Positions 33,650 to 39,449 of a stretch of 39,449 nt of DNA are shown piece by piece. The stretch lies in contig JAIRWC010000036.1 in NCBI GenBank assembly GCA_031253495.1, positions 1-39,449 of the forward strand. The letters are read 5' to 3'. Under the pieces are notes generated by a model, which did not search any database, was not told where the DNA came from, and saw only the letters and a list, made by a program, of their open reading frames with translations. This DNA is from Oscillospiraceae bacterium (GTDB lineage: Bacteria > Bacillota > Clostridia > Oscillospirales > Ruminococcaceae). The position numbers were made by a program, and so were the translations under genes. Positions within the stretch are counted from its first letter, which is position 1. Each line of letters opens with the position of its first letter.

Positions 33650-34366
33650 TCAATTCGCGGTATAAAGCTGCTTGTACGGGTTTTTCGCGTTGGGCTTCAA
33701 CACATAAAATCTGTGTTTAATCAGCGTTTCGGGATTTAGGTTGAAATACCCCGCAAATTCCGAAACGTACGGTTTAATTTCCTCCAAATCCCCGGCGGAA
33801 GCGATTTCCGCCGTAACCTGCGCCGGCAATCCCGAAAGCTCGCCGTCCGTCCTTATGAAGATTTTTCCGCCGTGCATCCCCGTTCCGGTGAAATTACCCG
33901 CGGGGATTTCCCCGACGCCTATCCCCAAAACGATTATCAGCCCGCCCGCGAGGTATTCCCCCAAAAAGCTGCCCGCCTTGCCGCCTATAATGATTACCGG
34001 CTTTTTGTCCTTGTATTCCTTCATGTGAATACCGGTCCTGTAGCCGGAATCCCCCCGGACGTATATTCCGCCGCCGCGCATGGCGTAACCCAAAGCGTCG
34101 CCCGCGTTCCCGCGGATGATGATTTTGCCGTCGTTCATGGTATCGCCGGCGGCGTCTTGCGCGTTGCCGTTCACTTCGACGACGGCGCCGTCGAGATAAG
34201 CCCCCAAAGCGTTCCCCGGGGTGCCGTTTATGGTGAGGGTCTTGCCTTTCAGCCCGCACCCCATGAACCTTTGCCCGTAACATTCGTCCACGCGGACGTC
34301 CCCGGGCGAGGTTTTCACCAGCCGGTTCAATTCCCTGAAGTCGATATTCCCCGCCGTTATAGTCAT
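33650..34366 (-). CDS. Glutamate synthase GXGXG-domain subunit
   Basis: 238 residues forming the right-handed beta helix found at the C-terminus of large glutamate synthases, here as a free subunit. Repeated glycine motifs include TPGNALGAYLDGAVVEVNG, GNAGDALGYAMRGGGIYVRG and GGKAGSFLGEYLAGG. The domain has a structural role between the glutaminase and FMN domains. The start overlaps the upstream oxidoreductase stop by ATGA, and it is last in the operon. Confidence 0.92.
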   Translation of the reverse strand: MTITAGNIDFRELNRLVKTSPGDVRVDECYGQRFMGCGLKGKTLTINGTPGNALGAYLDGAVVEVNGNAQDAAGDTMNDGKIIIRGNAGDALGYAMRGGGIYVRGDSGYRTGIHMKEYKDKKPVIIIGGKAGSFLGEYLAGGLIIVLGIGVGEIPAGNFTGTGMHGGKIFIRTDGELSGLPAQVTAEIASAGDLEEIKPYVSEFAGYFNLNPETLIKHRFYVLKPNAKNPYKQLYTAN

Positions 34367-35598
34367 ACCGCTCCGCCCCCTAACTTAATGTTTCTTTCTT
34401 CCCTTGTGAACGCCATCATGCCCGGCTTTTTGCAGACAAGCGCGAAATCAATCGAATCGAGCGGCGTGCGCTCGCGGATAAGCGAGGTGTAAATCCCGGC
34501 CTTTTCCACGTTCCCGACGAGAATAAAGCCGTTAAGCTTGTTGTCGCCGTAAAACAGCCGCTTGTAGCCGTTCCCCTCCCTTTCGGTATACAGCTTGTCG
34601 CCGGTATAATTCCCCGCCGTAACGACGTGCAGCCCGAAGAACCCTATCGCGTTCATGGGGATAGCTTTATTGAAGCTCTTTTCCCCGCCCGCCATGTTTA
34701 TTCCGGCGCACTCCCCCTGGATATAGGCGTTCGGGAGCAAAGCCATGATTTTGCTTTCCCCGCTCGACGCGTCGACGGTCTGGACGCAGTCCCCCGCCGC
34801 GTAAATATCGGGCGCGGTGGTTTCGGACTTTTCGTTTATGACAATCCCCTTGTCTATCTCGGCTATGTCCTTAAGGAGCGCCGTGTTCGGGCGCACGCCG
34901 ACGGCCAAGACGAGAATGTCGAAATCGACCGTTTCGCCGTCGTCAAGGACGGCGGTACGGCCTTCGAAACGTTTCACCCCGCGTGAAAGCCTGAACTCTA
35001 TCCCCTTGCTCTCCAACAGCTCCTGAAACGGTTTCGCGCCGTAATCGTCCAAAATGCTCGACAAAATCCTCGGGGCGAGGTCGACCACGGTAACCCCCGC
35101 CACCTTTTCGAGGATGCCCTCCGCGCATTTAAGCCCGATTAACCCCGCGCCGACAATCAGCACCCTTTTGTTTTTGTCGAGCGCCTTGTTCAAGTTCAAG
35201 GCGTCGTCAAGACACATAAAAGCGAACCTGTTTTCGGCGGGAACCCCGTCAAGCCCCTCGAACGGCGGCACAAACGGCGACGAACCCGCCGCGACCATGA
35301 GTTTGTCGTATGAAACCTGCTCGCCGCCGGACAAAATCACCTGTTTGTCTTCCGGATAAATCCTTTTGACCGTGCCGTGAACGAGTTTGACGTTATTTTT
35401 CGCGTAAAAGTCGGCGCCGCGGTATTTACGTTTGTCCTCGGTGATTTTCCCGAGCAGGAGATACGATATTAACGGGCGGGAATAGGTATGGTACGGTTCG
35501 TTTGAAATAACGGTTATTCCGCCCTCTTTGTCGATTTGCCTTATCCCCTCGACCGCGCCTATGCCCCCGGCGGAATTGCCGATGATTAAATATTTCAT
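34363..35598 (-). CDS. NAD(P)H/FAD-dependent oxidoreductase of the glutamate synthase operon
   Basis: 411 residues from the ATG at 35598, which overlaps the preceding stop by ATGA and has GGGAG nine bases upstream. The FAD-binding GNSAGGIGAVEGI is at the N-terminus, a second Rossmann motif VGAGLIGLKCAEGI lies near residue 145, and the FAD-closing APDIYAAGDC near 270. The architecture is that of NADH:rubredoxin or nitrite reductase-type flavoproteins. In this operon it probably passes electrons from NAD(P)H to the ferredoxin and then to the FMN subunit; this is inferred from context. Confidence 0.88.
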   Translation of the reverse strand: MKYLIIGNSAGGIGAVEGIRQIDKEGGITVISNEPYHTYSRPLISYLLLGKITEDKRKYRGADFYAKNNVKLVHGTVKRIYPEDKQVILSGGEQVSYDKLMVAAGSSPFVPPFEGLDGVPAENRFAFMCLDDALNLNKALDKNKRVLIVGAGLIGLKCAEGILEKVAGVTVVDLAPRILSSILDDYGAKPFQELLESKGIEFRLSRGVKRFEGRTAVLDDGETVDFDILVLAVGVRPNTALLKDIAEIDKGIVINEKSETTAPDIYAAGDCVQTVDASSGESKIMALLPNAYIQGECAGINMAGGEKSFNKAIPMNAIGFFGLHVVTAGNYTGDKLYTEREGNGYKRLFYGDNKLNGFILVGNVEKAGIYTSLIRERTPLDSIDFALVCKKPGMMAFTREERNIKLGGGAV

Positions 35599-36035
35599 TC
35601 CGCGCACTCCCTTTCCTCGAAAACGATGGCGTTGTTCGGGCAGCCCCGAACGCAGGCGGGGGTCCCCTCCGCCGTTTTAACGCAAAGCTCGCATTTTTGG
35701 ACCGCGCCGTCGTCCGACGGGGAAACCGCGCCGTAAGGGCAGCTCAACACGCAGGTGTAACAGCTCACGCACCTGTCGCGGTCAATGGTAATCACGCCGT
35801 CCGCAACGGTCAGCGCCCCCGTTATGCACCCCTTGACGCACAAGGGTTCGCGGCAGTGCCGGCAGGAAACGGCGAAGCTGATTCCGTCCTTTTCCTCTAT
35901 TTTGATTCTCGGGTTAATCTTTATGCCCTTAAGCGCCCGCGCCATATCCGAACCGTCCGTCCCCGCGAAAGCGCAGTAATATTCGCATAAGTGGCAACCC
36001 AAACACCATTTTTCGTTTACGTATATCCTTTTCAA
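35595..36035 (-). CDS. Multi-cluster [4Fe-4S] ferredoxin
   Basis: 146 residues with four cysteine groups: CLGCHLCEYYC, CRHCREPLCVKGC, CVSCYTCVLSCP and CELC...CVRGCP. This is the HycB/DmsB-like pattern for up to four [4Fe-4S] clusters. It should wire the oxidoreductase to the glutamate synthase FMN subunit. It lies between the two genes and overlaps the oxidoreductase start by ATGA. Confidence 0.9.
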   Translation of the reverse strand: MKRIYVNEKWCLGCHLCEYYCAFAGTDGSDMARALKGIKINPRIKIEEKDGISFAVSCRHCREPLCVKGCITGALTVADGVITIDRDRCVSCYTCVLSCPYGAVSPSDDGAVQKCELCVKTAEGTPACVRGCPNNAIVFEERECAE

Positions 36036-36076
36036 GTTATCACCCCGTTAAGTTGATATGCCATAACCGCCGCCCG

Positions 36077-37582
36077 TCATTCCCCGGCGTGCCTTATCCC
36101 CAGGATGGCGAGTTCTTTTTCGTTCAGCCCGACCCCGCGAAGCATAAGGCGGTTCCCTTTAAGGCTTTCGATTGAGTTTATGCCCATTCCGCCCATCATT
36201 TCCTTTATTTCGTGCCGCCACGCGGTCATCAGGTTCACAAGGCGCTTGTACCCCATGTCCGGGTTCAGCCGCTTGACGAGTTCCGGAACCTGCGTCGCTA
36301 TCCCCCAGTTGCAAAGCCCGCTGTGGCAGCTCCTGCACAGGTGGCAGCCCAAGGCCAAAAGCGCGCCCGTCGCGATGTAAACGCAATCCGCGCCCAAAGC
36401 GACCGCCTTTACGATATCGGCGCTCGAGCGGATGCTCCCCCCTACGACGATTGAGACGTTATCCCGGATTCCCTCGTCGCGGAGCCGCTTATCGGTGCTG
36501 GCGAGGGCGAGTTCAATCGGAATCCCCACGTTGTCGCGGATTCTCGTCGGGGCGGCCCCGGTCCCCCCGCGGAACCCGTCAATCGCGATGATATCGGCGC
36601 CGCTTCGCGCTATTCCGCTGGCTATGACGGCGACGTTGTGAACCGCCGCTATTTTGACGATTACCGGCTTTTCATAATTCGTCGCCTCCTTAAGCGAGAA
36701 AACCAACTGCCGTAAATCCTCGATTGAATATATGTCGTGGTGCGGCGCGGGGGAAATGGCGTCGCTCCCTTCGGGAATCATGCGCGTCCGCGAAATGTCG
36801 CCGACGATTTTGGCGCCGGGGAGGTGCCCGCCTATACCCGGTTTCGCGCCCTGCCCTATTTTTATCTCGATGGCCATTCCGCTGTTGAGGTATTCCGGAT
36901 GAACCCCGAACCGCCCCGAAGCGACCTGCACGACGGTGTTCTTGCCGTATTTGTAAAAATCCTCGTGCAACCCGCCCTCGCCCGTGTTGTAAAGGATACC
37001 GAGGCTTTCCGCCGCCCTCGCGAGGCTTTCGTGCGCGTTATAGCTGATGGAGCCGTAGCTCATCGCCGAAAACATCACCGGCATCGACAAAGACAGCTGC
37101 GGGGGGAGATTGTTTATTATCCTCCCGTTTTCGTCGCGCTCTATGTCGCGCGGTTTGGCCCCGAGGGAAACCTTCGTTTCCATGGGCTCGCGCAGCGGGT
37201 CGATAGACGGGTTCGTAACCTGCGAGGCGTTAATCAGGATTTTATCGAAATAAACGGGGAAATTTTCGGGGTTGCCCATGCCGGAAAGCAAAACCCCCCC
37301 GCTTTCCGCCTGGCGGTAAAGCTCGTTGATGATTTTGCCGCTCCAGTTGGTGTTTTCTTTGTAGGTATTGCCGCTTTTGACTATTTTCAAAGCGCGGGTG
37401 GGGCAGAGGGCGACGCAACGGTGGCAGTTCACGCATTTTGAATCGTCGCAGACCATCTTATCCGCTTCCTCCACGTATTCGTGCGCGCCGTTGGCGCACT
37501 GCCGCTCGCAGGCGCGGCAGGTTATGCACCTGTCGTAATTCCTCGCCGCCTCGTATTCGGGATACAAATAATTCATCGCCAT
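36077..37582 (-). CDS. Glutamate synthase FMN-binding domain subunit with N-terminal ferredoxin
   Basis: 501 residues. Two [4Fe-4S] motifs open the chain: Cys19, 22, 25, 29 and Cys50, 53, 56, 60. The FMN barrel follows, with AMSYGSISYNAHESLARAA, GIGGHLPGAKI, DGFRGGTGAAPTRI and VVGGSIRSSADIVKA. The cysteine cluster motif CHLCRSCHSGLCNWG (about 410-425) belongs to the glutamate synthase iron-sulfur site. It converts 2-oxoglutarate plus glutaminase-derived ammonia to glutamate. The start ATG shares one base with the upstream stop; a second ATG at 37576 is possible. This modular form is typical of archaea, Thermotogae and Clostridia. Confidence 0.93.
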   Translation of the reverse strand: MAMNYLYPEYEAARNYDRCITCRACERQCANGAHEYVEEADKMVCDDSKCVNCHRCVALCPTRALKIVKSGNTYKENTNWSGKIINELYRQAESGGVLLSGMGNPENFPVYFDKILINASQVTNPSIDPLREPMETKVSLGAKPRDIERDENGRIINNLPPQLSLSMPVMFSAMSYGSISYNAHESLARAAESLGILYNTGEGGLHEDFYKYGKNTVVQVASGRFGVHPEYLNSGMAIEIKIGQGAKPGIGGHLPGAKIVGDISRTRMIPEGSDAISPAPHHDIYSIEDLRQLVFSLKEATNYEKPVIVKIAAVHNVAVIASGIARSGADIIAIDGFRGGTGAAPTRIRDNVGIPIELALASTDKRLRDEGIRDNVSIVVGGSIRSSADIVKAVALGADCVYIATGALLALGCHLCRSCHSGLCNWGIATQVPELVKRLNPDMGYKRLVNLMTAWRHEIKEMMGGMGINSIESLKGNRLMLRGVGLNEKELAILGIRHAGE

Positions 37583-38682
37583 TACCGCTCACCCCCGTTT
37601 TGCGAATTCAGGCGGACTATCACCGGCTGACCGCCCTTGGGCGCCCACACCTTTTCAAGGCTCGGCTCGATTATGCGGATTGCCGCTTCTTCGCTTGAAA
37701 TGTAAACCTTGTCGCCTTTTTCGCCCACGACCATGCTTCGCAGCTTCAGGCGGTCGTTAAGCGCCATTACCCCGTTTTCAAACCCCACGATAATCGAAAA
37801 AGGCCCGGTAATCAGCTGCGCCGCGAACATAACGCGCAGATACTCGTGCGTTTCGCGTTCCTCCGGCGGCATCCGCTCGATTGTTTTCCAAAACGGCGCG
37901 GCGATTACCGACGCGATTTCCTTATAACTAAGCCCCTTTTTCCTGTGGAGGTAGTCTATCGTGTAAGCGATGACCTCCGTATCGGTTTTCAGCGTGCATT
38001 TGTAGCCGTACATTTCAATGGCGCGCCTGTTCGCGTCGTAAGAAGAGATTTCGCCGTTATGCACCACGGAATAGTCGAGTAAGGCGAACGGGTGCGCGCC
38101 CCCCCACCAGCCCGGCGTGTTCGTCGGATAACGCCCGTGCGCCGTGAAGCACCAGCCCTCGTAATCCTCCAGCCGGTAAAACCGCCCCACGTCTTCCGGA
38201 AACCCCACCGCCTTGAACACGCCCATGTTTTTCCCGCAGGAAAAGACGTAAGCGCCGTCAATCGACGTGTTTATGCGGAACATACGCCGCGCCACAAATT
38301 CGCGCTCGTCAAGCTGGCTGTCCGCCAGCCGCGTGGGCAGCGGCGTTACGAAATACCGCCATATAAGCGGTTCGTCCGTGATTTCCTTCATCTTTCTGGT
38401 CGGGATTTTTGAAAGGTTTATAATATCGAAGCGCCTTTCGAGATACTCCTCACATTCTTTCTTCGCGGTCGCCGATTCGTAAAATATATGAAAAGCGTAG
38501 TAATCCTTATATTCCGGGTAAATCCCGTAAGCCGCGAAGCCGCCGCCCAAGCCGTTTGAACGGTCGTGCATGACGGAAATGGACTTGATAATCGCCTCGC
38601 CGCTCATTCTCTTCCCGGATTTGTCGACAATCCCCGATATGGCGCAACCCGACGGAATTCTTACCTGCCCCTCTTTTCGCAT
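37582..38682 (-). CDS. Glutamate synthase glutaminase-domain subunit (class II amidotransferase)
   Basis: 366 residues. The nucleophile is Cys13 in RIPSGCAISGIVD; as an N-terminal nucleophile enzyme it would need removal of twelve residues, the usual arrangement in this free-standing family. Other active-site stretches are TAHGRYPTNTPG and VVHNGEISSYDANR, followed by LKTDTEVIAY. It hydrolyses glutamine and feeds ammonia to the FMN subunit. GGAGG lies nine bases before the ATG at 38682. It is first in the operon, after a long hairpin leader. Confidence 0.93.
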   Translation of the reverse strand: MRKEGQVRIPSGCAISGIVDKSGKRMSGEAIIKSISVMHDRSNGLGGGFAAYGIYPEYKDYYAFHIFYESATAKKECEEYLERRFDIINLSKIPTRKMKEITDEPLIWRYFVTPLPTRLADSQLDEREFVARRMFRINTSIDGAYVFSCGKNMGVFKAVGFPEDVGRFYRLEDYEGWCFTAHGRYPTNTPGWWGGAHPFALLDYSVVHNGEISSYDANRRAIEMYGYKCTLKTDTEVIAYTIDYLHRKKGLSYKEIASVIAAPFWKTIERMPPEERETHEYLRVMFAAQLITGPFSIIVGFENGVMALNDRLKLRSMVVGEKGDKVYISSEEAAIRIIEPSLEKVWAPKGGQPVIVRLNSQNGGER

Positions 38683-38709
38683 AAACCTTCCTCCCGAACA
38701 GTAATATAT

Positions 38710-38754
38710 AGACGTTCGTTCACGGCGGGGCCCCCGCGCCGTGAATAAACGTCT
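38710..38754 (-). promoter_or_regulatory. Long hairpin in the glutamate synthase operon leader
   Basis: On the minus strand the 5' leader contains outer arms AGACGTT / AACGTCT and inner arms TTCACGGCG / CGCCGTGAA around a G/C-rich loop. It lies between the promoter and the ribosome binding site. No T-tract follows, so it is not an ordinary attenuator; mRNA stabilisation or protein binding are alternatives. Confidence 0.75.
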
Positions 38755-38771
38755 TTGTTCCCTTAACGGTC

Positions 38772-38800
38772 ATTATACACTTTTTTCGTACGTTTGTCAA
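38772..38800 (-). promoter_or_regulatory. Consensus sigma-70 promoter of the glutamate synthase operon
   Basis: Perfect TTGACA (38795-38800), a 17-base spacer and perfect TATAAT (38772-38777) on the minus strand. The strength suggests high expression. Confidence 0.88.
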
Positions 38801-38919
38801 GCGGTTCGCCCGCTTTGGGAGAAAATCCCCGCGTCAACGCCTTATACCGCGTTCCGAAGGCGAAACATCAACAAGCCATAAACACCAACGCTTTTTATTA
38901 TTGATAAACTCTTCCGAAC

Positions 38920-39204
38920 CTATAAAACGTTCCCAACGCTGCCCGCCATATTGCGCAATTTGCGAAGATGTGTGCCTTTTGCGGAGAATATGCTTTCTAA
39001 AAACTGCGCCTGAGTCGTTATTATCAAAGGCTCGTCCCGCCCGTCCGTTTGCAGTTTGTAATATTCCGGGTTATCCGGGATAATGTCGGAGTGATGTTCA
39101 AGCACGACAAAACCGTCCGCGCCGGCAGCGTCGCGGACTACTCCCGCCGTTTGCTCAATTATGGAAAGGTAAGGGATTACATAAATAATTCCGCTTACTT
39201 GTTT
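38920..39204 (-). pseudogene. Relic of CRISPR helicase-nuclease Cas3 (internal fragment)
   Basis: 94 codons are open on the minus strand, from directly after the tRNA 3' end to TAG at 38920. The frame reads GIIYVIPYLSIIEQTA, then VLEHHSDIIPDN, then PLIITTQAQFLESIF and HLRKLRNMAGSV. These follow, in order and spacing, the helicase stretch of type I Cas3 around motifs Ia and Ib (compare IIYVIPYTSIIEQ, VLEHHS, PIIVTTxVQFFESLF, RKLHNIANSV). Similarity stops just before the position of the DEAH box. The HD nuclease, Walker A motif and C-terminal helicase domain are missing, and there is no start codon with a ribosome binding site. No CRISPR array or other cas gene is seen in the window. Confidence 0.85.
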
Positions 39205-39207
39205 TTA

Positions 39208-39281
<74 letters not shown>

Positions 39282-39367
39282 ATGTAGTCGGAAAAGAAAA
39301 ATAAATATAATAAGAATGGAAAAGAAACGAGAGAGTTTCCGATTCGTTCTTATTTTCTTTACCGCGC

Positions 39368-39396
39368 ATTATACCATAGATTTCTTTGGCTGTCAA
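39368..39396 (-). promoter_or_regulatory. Promoter of tRNA-fMet
   Basis: Perfect TTGACA (39391-39396), a 17-base spacer and perfect TATAAT (39368-39373) on the minus strand, about 86 bases before the tRNA. Nothing further is recognised to the window end. Confidence 0.85.
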
Positions 39397-39449
39397 CCGT
39401 TTACGGGCATTTTTATATATTTTTTATTGAAACGGGTACGAAAACGCCT

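Noticed and set aside
34960-34990. parS-like inverted sequence (GTTTCAC...GTGAAAG)
   Set aside because: The arms are separated by extra bases and do not match the 16-bp parS consensus; it lies within a coding region.
38901-39083. 60-codon plus-strand ORF with several cysteines
   Set aside because: It is the reverse reading of the Cas3 relic; the minus-strand frame has recognisable helicase motifs.

Overview
The window reads as chromosomal DNA of a GC-rich, anaerobic, chemotactic bacterium, most likely a Clostridia-like member of the Bacillota. This is inferred from gene content: a modular, ferredoxin-type glutamate synthase, a pair of DUF1538 membrane proteins, a YdiF-type CoA-transferase, BspA-like leucine-rich repeats and G-rich ribosome binding sites. 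No rRNA or taxonomic marker settles the species. Promoters are mostly textbook sigma-70 type with 17-bp spacers. They often decide the gene starts.

Layout. (1) 1-7060, minus strand: one long transcription unit from a TTGAAA/TAAAAT promoter. It runs from a lipoprotein adaptor through an FtsX-type permease, a TtcA-like tRNA thiolase, a degenerate CCA-transferase-like protein, a small glycine/phenylalanine repeat ORF and a glycosyltransferase-like protein to the first 38 codons of pyrG. Copies of an ~80-bp dispersed repeat sit directly in front of the CCA-like gene and of pyrG. (2) 7257-11130, plus: two methyl-accepting chemotaxis proteins with separate promoters and terminators and a third repeat copy between them. 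(3) 11150-16173, plus: parB, an unusual fusion of a TIM-barrel isomerase with an acyl-CoA synthetase, and a leucine-rich repeat protein. (4) 16214-24777: two large hybrid histidine kinases, a MoxR ATPase/DUF58 pair and a small charged protein. (5) 24841-28916: a CoA-transferase preceded by a tandem array of tiny start-stop units, phoU, and divergently two DUF1538 membrane proteins. (6) 28926-33600, minus: a zinc-ribbon membrane protein, rpsO and pnp. (7) 33604-38800, minus: a five-gene modular glutamate synthase operon with a strong promoter and a long leader hairpin. (8) 38920-39396, minus: a promoter, an initiator tRNA and, touching its 3' end, a 94-codon relic of the CRISPR helicase-nuclease Cas3.

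How the genes work together. The glutamate synthase operon encodes glutaminase, FMN synthase, GXGXG, ferredoxin and NAD(P)H oxidoreductase parts that can pass electrons to 2-oxoglutarate amidation. The MCPs and the two phosphorelay kinases form a sensory layer. RpsO, PNPase, TtcA, the CCA-like protein and tRNA-fMet belong to RNA metabolism and translation. The observations most worth following are the start-stop tandem array before the CoA-transferase, the dispersed repeat that donates a start codon to two genes, the TIM-barrel/acyl-CoA ligase fusion, the Cas3 relic, and a palindrome lodged in the promoter of the first MCP.
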